Assembly (NCBI RefSeq): GCF_025244665.1
Contig: NZ_CP104205.1
Span: forward strand, 3,407,001-3,471,000
DNA length: 64,000 nucleotides
Direction of reading: 5' to 3'
Source of the DNA: Maribacter litopenaei
GTDB taxonomy: Bacteria; Bacteroidota; Bacteroidia; Flavobacteriales; Flavobacteriaceae
In this document: one piece after another, positions 31,211 to 42,065 of the stretch
Layout of the letters: every line of letters begins with the position of its first letter
How positions within the stretch are numbered: the stretch's first letter is position 1
Program-made: the position numbers and the translations under genes
The notes under the pieces: model-generated
Told to the model about the DNA's origin: nothing
Databases searched by the model: none
What the model saw: only the letters and a program-made list of their open reading frames with translations

Positions 31211-33470
31211 TTAAAACCAATAGCCAATACTGAAGAAAAAGTTTGAGTTTTGTCTTTCCGGTGACCAAGAGTATAATACTTGTATAGGATCAATAAAGGA
31301 CTCCCATCCGTAACCGACTCCATATCCGAGAAAAATCAGGGGTCGTAAACCATTCTCCCGTCCTAAAGATATCATCCTCTACGTTGGCGAAATTGGCTGC
31401 AAACAGTAGGTGATTCTTTTTTATAAACTCATAATCTATCCTACCATATGCCTTAACAAAACTATTCCCTGGAAGGCTCAAAAAGTCATATCCAAGGAAT
31501 GGGGTGAAATTGTTGATCAAGTCTGTTCCAAATCCACCTAAAACAAAATCGAAGGTGGTAACTCCTGAAGTTCCCAATTTAAATCCACCTTCGGTTTCAA
31601 TATTTATAGATAACTTTTTAAGAATAGGAAAAGCCATTCCCATCCTTGCTTTTGAAATGGAAAAATCTTTAAAATTTTGATTAAAATCCGACGACAATAA
31701 ATAATAATGGGTATCCCCGTCAAAATACAAACCTCCGGTTGGAAAATACCTATCGTCATAGGTGTCAAGCTTTAAGTTCCCATAAACACTAAAATAACTT
31801 CCCTTTTCAAAATAGGTTCTATCACCTATACCAGTGGAAGGAGGTAAAGTATCATCCAAAGCATCAATGATCCTAGTACTATATTTTAAGTACTTGTATT
31901 CTGCCCCTAAAGTAAAGGCAAACTCTTCTCTTAAAACCGTCTGTACATAAACTTGGTTTGTAAAGTCCGAAACATCAAGGTTTAACGAGTTTATATTTGA
32001 ACCTATGGGAATCTCAAAATTTTGACGGATCAAATCAAAATTAATTTCTTGACTAAAAGCATTATATCTAGAATTGACCCCAAAACTCCAATAGGTACCC
32101 TTGTCGACATAATATTGAAAGTTATATCTAACATTGTCTCCTAAAATAAGATCAAAAGATGCGGCATCATCCCTTAATGCCAAGTTTCTTTTAGTGAAAT
32201 TAAGGATTGCCGCACTTTTATAAAGATCGTCATAGTGGGCTCCCAATCTAATAAATGAAGTATTCGGGGTTTCATCCAAGCGTAATATCAAATCCTCTCC
32301 ATTTTCATTAGAAACCAGTTTGTATCTATTCGTTGTGAAATTACCTGTGGCCGTTAAATTGCTTATCCCTTGTTGTAGTTTTTTAAAAGAAATGGGATCC
32401 GCTAAATTAAATCGAAGCTTTCCCTTTACATAACCTCTCGGTATGCTGGTTATTTCCATTAATTATCAATCTATTGATAGTAATGGTGTCGTTAAGGCCC
32501 TTGTAGTCCACCGGATTTCTGATGATTTTAGCCTTACTTGAGATTTCTTTAAGTTCAGTTAGTTTTTCCTTGGCCGCTAATACACCACTTTCAATGATTT
32601 CGCCAGTCCTATCAAACTCAATTACAGTAAAGGATTCAATATTAGGTTTTATATAGATGTCCGTTTTTTTGGACTTAGCAACCATATCCCTTACGGTGCG
32701 GTAATTATTGATCTGTAATAAGATTTCAGTCGCTGATAAAAGAGCGTCCCTTTTGGATAAGTCATGCTGTACATCAACCCCAATGACAACATCCGCACCC
32801 ATGGCCCTAACTTTATCTATTGGATAGTTGTTAACAACACCCCCATCTATCAAGATCCTGCCATCAATACTTGAGGGTTCGAATAAAGATGGTAAAGTAC
32901 CACTGGCCATGATAGCTTGTGGTAGATAACCCGAATCCGAGAATCACTTCCTCTCCAGTCTCAATATCAGTTGCTATGCAGACGAAAGGAATTGGCAGTT
33001 GGGAAAAGTCACTTATGTCCTTTACATGATATAACAACCTAACAAGCTCATTGTAGATGTTTTGTCCTCCGAGAGAATGCTGTAGGAATGCTTACCCTAA
33101 AATTGTCAAATGGTAGGGTTAAGGCATATCTCTCAGAATCTTCCTTTTCGTAGAATGTCTTGGCATTCCTAGGCAGGTTATCCTGAATTAAATTGACGAA
33201 GTCCGTAGCTCGAAAAATAGAATCCAACTGGTCGGCGGAATATCCAGCTGCATATAAAGCTCCAACAATGGCACCCATACTAGTCCCTCCTATATAATCA
33301 ATTTCAACGCCAGCCTCCTCAATAACCTTTAAAGCTCCAATGTGGGCCATACCTTTGGCCCCGCCACCGCTAAGAACGAGTCCAACTTTTGGTTTTTTAG
33401 AGGAATCCATTTGAGTGAAGCCTTCTAAAGAAACAAGAAGTGAGAAGGACAAAAGAATACATCTGACCAT
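31211..33470 (-). CDS. Patatin-like phospholipase fused to outer-membrane barrel (four lesions)
   Basis: About 751 aa repaired. Signal peptide [20 protein letters not shown] (start at 33470; a longer start at 33509 would overlap uvrC). Patatin domain: oxyanion loop [18 protein letters not shown], nucleophile [10 protein letters not shown], and catalytic Asp in [17 protein letters not shown]-like segment (INRLIINGN) is followed by a BamA/TpsB-type barrel ending [11 protein letters not shown]. This is the PlpD-like type Vd autotransporter architecture. Frames break at 33069, 32937, 32436 and 31326, each reading CCGAGA/TCTCGG for CCAGA/TCTGG. It follows uvrC closely on the same strand. Confidence 0.9.
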
Positions 33471-33492
33471 CCATTTTGGCAATATTCCCAAA

Positions 33493-35279
33493 TCAATGAA
33501 ATGAACCATATATTTTTTTTGCTTTGGAAGGTCCAACTGCTTCGGTCAAATGCTCTAATGAAGCTTCTTTAATCCGTTTAACGGACTTGAATTTCTTCAA
33601 TAACTCCCTTGCTGTTTTTTCGCCCACTCCTTCAATGCCCTCCAATTCTGAATTTATTGCTCCTTTACTCCTTTTATTTCTATGAAAAGTTATGCCAAAT
33701 CTGTGAGCTTCGTTTCTTAAATGTTGAATAATCTTTAAACTTTCAGATTTTTTATCCAAGTATAGGGGTATGGAATCCCCCGGGAAGTATATTTCTTCTA
33801 GCCGTTTGGCTATTCCCACAATGGCTATCTTACCACGCAACCCTAAAACTTCCAAACTTTTCAATGCCGAGGACAGTTGTCCTTTTCCTCCATCTATGAT
33901 TATCAACTGAGGCAGGGATTCTTCTTCCTCCAAAAGTCTTTTGTACCTTCTGAACACCACTTCTTCCATAGAGGCAAAATCATCAGGTCCGGTTACTGTC
34001 TTAATGTTAAAATGTCTATATTCCTTTTTACTGGGCTTGCCGTCCCTAAAGACGACGCAAGCGGCCACAGGATTTGTTCCTTGTATGTTGCTATTATCAA
34101 AACACTCAATATGCCTTGGTTCTTCGGACAATCTTAAGTCTTTTTTCATTTGGGACATTATCCTATTGGTATGCCTATCCGGGTCGATAATCTTTATTTG
34201 GTTGAAACGTTCCTGTCTGAAGAATTTGGCATTTCGTTCTGATAATTCCAGCAATCGCTTTTTGTCCCCAAGCTTTGGCACGGATACTTTTAAGGACGCA
34301 TCCAACTCCACGTTAAAAGGAAGGTAAAGTTCCTTGGATTGTGAATTAAAGCGCTGTCGTATTTCCACTATGGCCAATTGAAGCAGTTCTTCATCGGATT
34401 CGTCCAATTTCTTTTTAATCTCCATTGTATGCGATCTTATAATAGAACCGTGGGATAGTTGTAAAAAATTTACATAGGCCATGGCATTATCAGAAATAAC
34501 CGTAAATACATCCACATCGCTGATCTTTGGGTTAACGATGGTGGACTTTACCTGGTAGTTTTCCGAATGTCTATCTTATCCTTTATTCTTTGGGCTTCTT
34601 CAAACTTCATCTCCTCCGCCAAAGATTTCATTTGACCCTTGAAATAATGGAGCGAGGATTTAAAATTTCCCTTGATGATTTCCTTTATATCCTCAATTTG
34701 ACGATTATACTCCTCCGAGGACTGAAAGCCTTCACAAGGTCCCTTGCAATTACCTAAGTGATATTCCAAACAAACCTTATATTTTCCACTTTTGATTTTT
34801 TCTTGGGACAAATCATAGTTACAGATCCTAAGCGGATATACACTTTTAATTAGGTCCAAAAGTGTTCTGACGGTCTTCATACTTGTGTAGGGCCCATAAT
34901 ATTCCGAACCGTCCTTTATAACACGTCTTGTGGGAAACAATCTAGGAAAACGCTCGTTTTTGAGACATAACCAAGGATAGGACTTATCGTCTTTAAGCAT
35001 GACATTATAGCGAGGTTTGTATTCCTTAATTAGATTGTTCTCTAGCAAAAGTGCATCAGACTCCGTAGGCACTACAATATGCTTGATTCTTTTAATTTTT
35101 TTTACGAGAACCCTAGTCTTACCATATTCATGATTTTTATTGAAGTAGGAAGAAACTCGCTTTTTAAGGTTTTTAGCCTTGCCTACGTACAAAATTTTAT
35201 CATCCTTGTCATAAAACTGATAAACTCCAGATCCACTGGGCAGGGCACTTAGTTGAACTTCAATTGGAATTTGGGACAT
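33493..35279 (-). CDS. uvrC: Excinuclease ABC subunit C (frame broken)
   Basis: About 595 aa. GIY-YIG nuclease at the N-terminus ([20 protein letters not shown]), a Cys-rich region ([30 protein letters not shown]), UvrB-interacting UVR motif, RNase H-like endonuclease domain ([34 protein letters not shown]), and C-terminal HhH ([16 protein letters not shown]). Makes both incisions in nucleotide-excision repair. The frame breaks at 34563-34566 (CCGA on plus; TCTGG repair gives [15 protein letters not shown]). Confidence 0.96.
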
Positions 35280-35664
35280 ATAACTTAGGTTCTAGATCTT
35301 AAATCAATGGATTTGAATTTACACGCTTTTCTTGTAACAGTTAAAATTTAACAAGCATTTTAACTCAATAAATAGGATTGGAATTGAATAAAATAAGGAT
35401 TAAACAATTGCAATGGCCATTCATAAGAATTAACATATGTTCATCGATTTTCAATGTTAAATCACTTTTTTATACAAAAAACACATAAATAATTGATTAC
35501 TAATATATTATGGAATTTTCATTCAATTCTGTATTCTTCTTTCTGTTAATTTTCATATAAAAATGTGCTTTTTAACGATAAAAGTGTGCTTTTCAAGGAG
35601 ATTTAATATTTTTTTTACTTACATTTAACTCAAATCAAAACCTCAAATACTATTTGTTTAATAT
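35280..35664. other. AT-rich intergenic region
   Basis: About 385 bp between divergent units, very AT-rich with many T and A runs. It probably holds the uvrC promoter and that of the next plus-strand message. I see no gene, repeat or clear consensus promoter in it. Confidence 0.4.
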
Positions 35665-35751
35665 ATGGAAAGCTATATAATAACACTCGGAACTTACCTC
35701 ATCTTAATGTTGTTTTTTAAAGTTTTCTTCGCTGTCGCTGGAAAAGAATAA
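35665..35751 (+). CDS. Possible 28-aa hydrophobic peptide
   Basis: ATG to TAA: MESYIITLGTYLILMLFFKV then FFAVAGKE. One potential transmembrane helix with a short charged end. It lies 35 bp before the formyl-THF ligase start on the same strand. Could be a real membrane micropeptide or a chance frame in AT-rich DNA. Confidence 0.3.
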   Translation: MESYIITLGTYLILMLFFKVFFAVAGKE

Positions 35752-35786
35752 AGATTGCCTAATCATAATCAAATCGTTTTTCAATT

Positions 35787-36352
35787 ATGTTGAAGAAAGA
35801 TTTGCGATTAAAATACTCCACTCTCAGAGAGAAGCTCTCTACGGCACAGATTGCAGAAAAAAGTCTGGCCATATCCAATAAAGTCTTAGAAATTCCAATT
35901 TGGTCCAGGGACTATTACCATGTTTTTCTTCCCATAACTTCAAAAAAGGAAATAGACACTATTAACATTCTATCTATTTTACAAGGTAAGGACAAGAACA
36001 TTGTAGTACCTAAAGTTGAAAATGACTCATTACGCCATTATCTGCTGACGGACAATACCAAGTTTAAAAATAGTGCATGGGGAGTTCCAGAACCCATAAA
36101 TGGAATACCTATCGACCCTGGCCATATTGACGTAGTGTTTATTCCATTATTAGCATTTGATACTAATGGTAATAGGGTAGGTTATGGTAAAGGTTTTTAC
36201 GATAAGTTTCTAAGTGAATGCAACCCTGAAGTAGTGAAAGTGGGACTAAGCTTTTTTGAAGCGGAATCAACAATTACAGACATATTCAATGGAGATATCC
36301 CAATGGATTACTGTATAACCCCGAAACAATCTATTCGTTTATTGGTTCATGA
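35787..36352 (+). CDS. 5-formyltetrahydrofolate cyclo-ligase (3' frame broken)
   Basis: About 188 aa repaired, the normal size. Converts 5-formyl-THF to 5,10-methenyl-THF with ATP. Motifs: LRLKYSTLREKLS start, HVFLPITSKKEIDT, and the ATP/Mg loop VFIPLLAFDTNGNRVGYGKGFYDKFL. The frame breaks at 36321-36324 (CCGA for CCAGA); repaired, it ends CITPETIYSFIGS at 36352. Without repair the frame runs on to 36425 inside lspA. Convergent with lspA, overlapping 22 bp. Confidence 0.92.
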
Positions 36353-37011
36353 GGACTTTCAGGTTTTTCATGACTATCATCTAGCCCTTCTTCCTCCTCG
36401 GTCTTCCCAAATGCTCTTTTATTAAAAACCAATAAAATTCCTACCCCAGTACTTATAGCAGTATCCGCAATATTGAAAACGGGCTCGAAAAACCTAAAAT
36501 TCTTTCCTCCCACAAAGGGTATCCATTCGCGCCAAGTTGTATCCACTAAAGGAAAATAGAGCATGTCCACTACTTTTCCATAAAAAGCTTTACCATAGGG
36601 TTCATCAGAAAATAAGGTGGCTACCTGATTATAACTATCATCGAAAATCAATCCGTAAAAAACAGAGTCCAAAATATTACCCAAAGCTCCTGCAAATATT
36701 AAAGACACGGCTACTATTAATGTTTTAGAGGATTTTTTTCTTACAACGTCGTACAGCCAGTATCCTATCCCGAAAATGGCAAACAACCTAAAAATGGTCA
36801 GAATCAATTTACCTGTTGCGTCCGAAATCGGCAATACATCACTAAGTTTGGCTCCCCAGGCGGCTCCTTCATTCTCAATAAAGAGAATCTTGAACCAGCT
36901 AAAAACATCAACAGATTCCCCTAAAACAAAATTTGTTTTAATGTAAATTTTACTCCATTGGTCTACAAGGAGGATTAACAATATCAGTACAATTGACTTT
37001 TTGAGGTTCAT
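36331..37011 (-). CDS. lspA: Lipoprotein signal peptidase
   Basis: 226 aa, intact. Four transmembrane helices. Catalytic Asp pair in NILDSVFYG and FNIADTAISTG, and the conserved ENEGAAWG region. Cleaves prolipoprotein signal peptides after lipidation, in the inner membrane. An acidic, Pro-rich C-terminal tail (KTEEEEGLDDSHEKPESPHE) is longer than in many LspA. Lies downstream of ileS/dksA-like genes, a common flavobacterial order, with one gene between. Confidence 0.95.
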   Translation of the reverse strand: MNLKKSIVLILLILLVDQWSKIYIKTNFVLGESVDVFSWFKILFIENEGAAWGAKLSDVLPISDATGKLILTIFRLFAIFGIGYWLYDVVRKKSSKTLIVAVSLIFAGALGNILDSVFYGLIFDDSYNQVATLFSDEPYGKAFYGKVVDMLYFPLVDTTWREWIPFVGGKNFRFFEPVFNIADTAISTGVGILLVFNKRAFGKTEEEEGLDDSHEKPESPHEPINE

Positions 37012-37042
37012 GTGCTTGTTTAACCGCGCAAAAATAGAAATA

Positions 37043-37660
37043 TTATTCGGTTTTGTTCAGAATGATATTTCCAGTTACGGTTTTTAAATTGTATTGACTA
37101 AATCCTTTAGGGATAGGGTTTTTTAATAACTCGCCATATTTTGTCTCTGCCGATATTTTAGCCCTATTGGCATTAACTATAATATTTCCGCTTTGTGTTT
37201 TCACGTCTACCTCCTCTGTAATATTATATAATTCACAGGTGCCATCGGATAGCGTAATGTCAAGATTGAGATAATCACCGGAGGCTATAATTCGCGCACC
37301 ATTTCCAAAAACTTGCACCCTTTTGTATTTTGGGAGTGTGATTTTTAATGCAATTGAAATGACCTTATGCGCACTGAGCTTATCATTGGGGTTTTTGAAA
37401 ATAGGTTGGAATCCTGCTCCTAATATTAATGTATTTCCCACTTCGGAAACCTTCATCTGCAAATCATTACTATATTCACCATCCATTTGGGCCTCCACTT
37501 CAATAGTCTCATTCTCCCGAGTTTCTAAAACTACCTCGTAACAATTTTCTGCATTCACCTGGATCAATTTTACAGATTCGTTCAAAAACACCTTGTGTAC
37601 TTTCTTTTGTGCAGTAAGGTGCAAGGAAAAGAAGAAAACGAGTAATGGGATTAATTTCAA
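37043..37660 (-). CDS. DUF4097/adhesin-like periplasmic protein
   Basis: 205 aa. Signal peptide MKLIPLLVFFFSLHLTAQ. The second half is a repetitive right-handed beta structure (VQVFGNGARIIASGDYLNLD, VDVKTQSGNIIVNANRAKIS, NLKTVTGNIILNKTE) as in DUF4097/DUF2807 putative auto-transporter adhesin folds. No enzymatic motif. It sits between lspA and a terminator, 31 bp before lspA. Function unknown. Confidence 0.7.
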   Translation of the reverse strand: MKLIPLLVFFFSLHLTAQKKVHKVFLNESVKLIQVNAENCYEVVLETRENETIEVEAQMDGEYSNDLQMKVSEVGNTLILGAGFQPIFKNPNDKLSAHKVISIALKITLPKYKRVQVFGNGARIIASGDYLNLDITLSDGTCELYNITEEVDVKTQSGNIIVNANRAKISAETKYGELLKNPIPKGFSQYNLKTVTGNIILNKTE

Positions 37661-37671
37661 AACAGTCCATT

Positions 37672-37694
37672 AAAAAACGCCCCGGAAGGCGTTT
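37672..37694 (-). terminator. Terminator after dksA-like gene
   Basis: Minus strand: AACGCC-TTCCGG-GGCGTT stem followed by TTTTT, 4 bp after the dksA-like stop. Separates the ileS/dksA unit from the downstream DUF4097-like and lspA genes. Confidence 0.7.
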
Positions 37695-37697
37695 CGA

Positions 37698-38081
37698 TTA
37701 TTTTTGCATATTCTTGGCTTCAATACTCAAGGTTGCATGCGGAACCAATTTTAAACGCTCCTTGTTTATAAGTTTACCCGTAATGCGGCAAATTCCATAG
37801 GTTTTGTTTTCTATTCTAAGAAGTGCATTTTTCAAGTCCCTGATAAACTTTTCCTGGCGAATGGCCAATTGTGTATTGGCCTCTTTGCTCATGGTTTCAG
37901 ATCCTTCCTCGAATGCCTTAAAGGTAGGGGAAGTATCATCTGTACCATTATTACCATCGTTCATATAGGAACTTTTAAGAAGTTCCAAATGACTTTTTGC
38001 TTTTTCTATTTTCTCCTCAATCAATTCCTTGAACTCTGCCAAATCCTTATCGGAGTATCTAACTTTTAAATCTTCTGCCAT
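37698..38081 (-). CDS. TraR/DksA-family protein lacking the zinc cysteines
   Basis: 127 aa from the Met of MAEDLKVRYS. A long coiled-coil N-terminus with acidic tip (DGNNGTDDTSPTFKAFEEG) and the DksA-type C-terminal segment YGICRITGKLINKERLKLVPHATLSIEAK. Of the four zinc Cys positions only the first is kept (C-R-I-T; S-I-E-A at the end), so it cannot form the usual zinc finger. DksA proteins bind the RNA polymerase secondary channel; that role is inferred. Its ATG lies 4 bp after the ileS stop. Confidence 0.88.
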   Translation of the reverse strand: MAEDLKVRYSDKDLAEFKELIEEKIEKAKSHLELLKSSYMNDGNNGTDDTSPTFKAFEEGSETMSKEANTQLAIRQEKFIRDLKNALLRIENKTYGICRITGKLINKERLKLVPHATLSIEAKNMQK

Positions 38082-38085
38082 CTCG

Positions 38086-41000
38086 TTAATGTTTTGCAAT
38101 AAACAATTTAGTGTTCACTTCGTCAAAGGCAATTTCAGTGCCATTCTCTAAATTTTCCTCAAAATTCAATTCCGCTGTCAAAGTTTCCGCTTTTATATAA
38201 TTAAGGTTACTGGTAACAGCCTGTTCTACCAACCCGTCCTTCAGCATCTTAATGTCAATTCTATCGGTCACCTCAAAACCGGATTCCTTTCTTAAATTTT
38301 GGATACGATTTACAAGTTCTCTAGCAATACCTTCTCTTCTAAGGTCTTCATTGATGGTTATATCCAGTGCCACTGTTGTCTTACCGGATGAGGCCACCAA
38401 CCAACCTTCTATATCTTGAGAACTTATCTCTACATCCTGAAACTGTAAAATAATGCTTTTATTTTCTATTTGTAGGGATAATTCGCCTTCTTGTTCAATT
38501 TTTTGGATATCTTCCTGATTTAGAGCACTTATTGCTTTGGTAATCTGCTTCATCTCTTGGCCGTACTTAGGATCTAACGTTTTAAAATTAGGTTTTATCC
38601 TTTTTATCAGTACCCCGAAGCGTCATCAAGCAATTCAATTTCTTTCACGTTCACTTCTGATTTTATTAAATCGGATACCGCCAAAATATCCTTCCTATCC
38701 TGTCCATCCAAAACGGGGATCATGATTTTTTGAAGCGGTTGTCTCACTTTTATCTTTTCCTTTTGCCTGATGGACAATACCAAAGGAAGAAATGGTTTGA
38801 GCCTTTTGCATCTTTTGTTCCAAGGCCTCATTAATTAAGTTCTTATCCGATTTTGGAAAATCTGACAAGTGAACACTTTCAAAGGGTTCCAAATGGGTTG
38901 TTGCTATCAGGTCCTTGTAGAGTCTATCCATAAAAAATGGTGCTACCGGTGCTGAAAGTTTGGAAACGGTTACCAAGCAGGTGTATAAGGTTTGATATGC
39001 AGCAATCTTGTCTTTTTGGTATTCACCTTTCCGAACCTTCTTCTACATAAGCGAACGTACCAGTTACTCAAATTTTCCTGTACAAAATCTGAAATCGCTC
39101 TTGTGGCCTTAGTAGGCTCATAATCCGCATATGCCTCATCAACAAAAGCTACCAGGGAATTCAGTTCAGACAATATCCATCTATCTATTTCCGGTCTTTC
39201 CCCTACTGGAATATTTTCTTCTGCGTAACTAAACTCATCGATATTAGCGTACAGAGCGAAAAATGAATACGTATTATAGAGCGTCCCAAAGAATTTACGC
39301 TTAACCTCCACAATCCCTTCCGGGTCAAATTTGAGGTTGTCCCACGGATTGGCATTGCTGATCATATACCAACGAGTGGCATCTGCACCATGCTCTTTCA
39401 TGGTTTCGAAGGGGTCCACCGCATTGCCCAATCTTTTGGACATTTTCTTGCCTTCTTTGTCCAGTACAAGTCCGTTTGAAACCACATTTTTGTAGGCAAC
39501 GGAATCGAACACCATAGTGGCAATGGCATGAAGGGTATAAAACCACCCTCTTGTTTGATCGACGCCTTCCGCAATAAAATCGGCAGGAAAGGTCTTTCCT
39601 TCGTCAATAAGGTTTTTATTCTCAAACGGATAGTGCCATTGGGCATAGGGCATGGAACCACTGTCAAACCATACGTCTATCAAGTCACTTTCACGTTTCA
39701 TGGGTTTACCCGAGTGTGAAACCAGTGTAATTTGATCCACGATATTTTTATGCAGGTCTATCTTTTCATAGTTATCTTCGGACATATCACCGACAACAAA
39801 ATCCTTAAAAATATCCTTATCCAATACACCTGCCTCCAAAGCCTTTTGCATTTCCATCTTCAACTCCGCAACAGAACCGATGATCATTTCCTCCTTACCG
39901 TCAGTTGTCCTCCAAATAGGTAATGGAATTCCCCAGTATCGAGATCTGGATAAGTTCCAGTCATTTGCGTTGGCCAACCAATTCCCAAAACGCCCCTCAC
40001 CGGTTGCCTTTGGTTTCCAATTAATGGACTGGTTCAACTCGAACATTCGATCCTTTATATCCGTAACCTTGATAAACCAAGAATCCAATGGATAATAGAG
40101 AATAGGTTTATCGGTACGCCAGCAGTTTGGATAACTGTGAACATATTTTTCAACCTTAAATGCCTTGTTTTCCTCCTTAAGCTTAATGGCAATTTCTACG
40201 TCAACGGAACGCTCAGGAGCTTGTCCATCCTCGTAGTATTCGTTCTTAACGAATTTTCCACCAAGTTCCTTCAACTCCGGCCTAAACTTTCCTTGTAAAT
40301 CTACCGGAGGAACAAGGTTCGCATTTTCGTCCAACACCAACATAGGAGGTATTTACGGAACCGCCTGTTTTGCCACCATGGCATCATCTGCACCAAAAGT
40401 TGGAGCGGTGTGCACGATTCCCGTACCATCCTCGGTGGTTACAAAATCACCTGATATAACACGGAATGCATTTTCGGCATTTTCATATGGAAGCACGTAG
40501 GGTAAAAGTTGCTCGTATTTGATTCCTATCAAATCCTTTCCTTTAAATTCCTTCACTTGATAAAATGGAATCTTCTTATCTCCTTCCTTAAAACCAATTA
40601 AATCCGATTTCTCCTTAACCTCAATATACTTCCCAGCAAATTGCTTTCCGACCAAATTCTTTGCAAGGATAACGTTCATGGGTTCAAAGGTGTACTGATT
40701 ATAGGTCTCCACCAAAACATAATCAATCTTTGCACCTACGGTGAGGGCAGTATTGGAAGGGAGGATTCATGGTGTGGTCGTCCATGCCGGAAAATAAATG
40801 GTTCCTTCATTCTGAAGAAAATCCGGAAGGGTTTCCTCTATAGCCTTAAATTGCGCCGTTACCGTAGTATCAGTAACATCTTGATAGGTCCCTGGCTGAT
40901 TCAATTCATGGGAGCTCAATCCTGTTCCCGCTTTTGGAGAATAAGGTTGTATGGTATACCCCTTATATATTAAACCCTTGTCATAAATCTGTTTTAGCAA

Positions 41001-41483
41001 CCACCAAACAGATTCCATATATTTAGATTTATATGTAACATATGGATCATCCATATCCACCCAATACCCTACTTGTTCTGTCATGGCGTTCCAAACATCG
41101 GTATATCGCATTACGGCTTTCTTACAGGCCGCATTGTATTCCTCTACTGATATTTTAACCCCGATATCTTCCTTAGTAATCCCAAGTTCCTTTTCCACAC
41201 CCAATTCGATAGGAAGCCCATGGGTATCCCAGCCGGCCTTTCTTTTAACTTGGTAGCCTTTCATGGTCTTGTATCGAGGAAATATATCCTTGATGGTTCT
41301 CGCCATTACGTGATGGATACCAGGCATTCCATTTGCAGAAGGTGAACCCTCAAAAAAGACGTAACTTTCCTTACCCTCTCTTGACGTAATACTTTTTTCA
41401 AAAATATTAGCTGTCTTCCAGTAGTTTAAAACTTCATCTGCAACTTTAGGTAAGTCTAATCCCTTATATTCTGCGAACTTCAT
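38086..41483 (-). CDS. ileS: Isoleucine--tRNA ligase (five lesions)
   Basis: About 1132 aa repaired, typical of the eukaryote-like IleRS of Bacteroidota. HIGH-type motif in [15 protein letters not shown], editing domain (DDAMVAKQA), KMSKR in [14 protein letters not shown], then the anticodon-binding domain ([21 protein letters not shown]). Lesions: TGA 40767-40769 (TTPW expected), TAA 40353-40355 (CCGTAA; VPEIPPMLV expected), frame shifts at 39031-39034, 38780-38788 and 38615-38618. The net length fits an open frame. Essential enzyme, so sequence errors are the likely cause. Confidence 0.96.
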
Positions 41484-41664
41484 TTGAAATGCTTATGGTT
41501 CTGGGTTTTAAGCCTGCAAAATTAATTAATTTTGTTGTAACTGTTGTTCTACCGAACAATGAAATGGTTTAAATAAGAGAAACCCTGAATTGGGAACACA
41601 CGAACTTTAATCCAAAACGGTAAACTCTGCGTATATGATTGTACAAACACTAAAAATTAACATC

Positions 41665-41985
41665 ATGAAGAAATTAGCATTTGGAGCAATTTTAATTTTG
41701 GCTTTGAGCGTTTCTTTTGTTTCCTGCAGGGAAACTGCAGAAAAAGCCCAGGATGCCGCTAGCCAGGCAGAAGAAGCCTTGGAAGAAACTGGAAACGACC
41801 TAAAAGAAGTTGGTGAAGACGCTATGGATAAAGCCAAAGAGGCTGGTGAAAGTATGAAAGAAGCAGGGGAAAAAGCCCTTGATTCCGCAAAGGAAGCAGG
41901 TGAAGAGGCTTTGGACAAGGCAAAAGAAATTGGTGAGGACGTAAAGGACGCCACTAATGAAGCGGTTGAAAAAGTATCGCAATAA
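41665..41985 (+). CDS. LEA-like repeat lipoprotein
   Basis: 106 aa from MKKLAFGAILILALSVSFVS with the lipobox Cys next. The mature part is an almost uninterrupted amphipathic helix of 11-mer-like repeats rich in K, E, A, D and G (AMDKAKEAGESMKEAGEKAL, DKAKEIGEDVKDATNEAVEK), as in late-embryogenesis-abundant and similar stress proteins. Predicted membrane-anchored in the periplasm. Isolated gene with its own terminator. A role in desiccation, salt or freezing tolerance is inference only. Confidence 0.8.
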   Translation: MKKLAFGAILILALSVSFVSCRETAEKAQDAASQAEEALEETGNDLKEVGEDAMDKAKEAGESMKEAGEKALDSAKEAGEEALDKAKEIGEDVKDATNEAVEKVSQ

Positions 41986-42035
41986 TATACTTTTTCCTTA
42001 TCAAAAATAAAGTTGGATTTTATCCTGAGCAATAG

Positions 42036-42060
42036 AAAGGCCCGTCTGTGACGGGCCTTT
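42036..42060. terminator. Bidirectional terminator
   Basis: Perfect 11-bp stem AAAGGCCCGTC-TGT-GACGGGCCTTT between the convergent LEA-like gene and the haem-type receptor; weak T tracts follow on both strands. Confidence 0.85.
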
Positions 42061-42065
42061 CTATT

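Noticed and set aside
33471-33536. Patatin start upstream at 33536 or 33509
   Set aside because: These starts lie inside uvrC and precede the obvious signal peptide that begins at 33470.
36352-36425. Longer C-terminus of the formyl-THF cyclo-ligase running to 36425
   Set aside because: The extra residues are unlike the family and lie inside lspA. A one-base repair at 36321 gives a normal end at 36352.
22886-40769. Reassignment of TGA to tryptophan
   Set aside because: Several genes, such as xth (3905) and the ArsC-like gene (52158), end properly at TGA, and Trp is normally encoded by TGG throughout.
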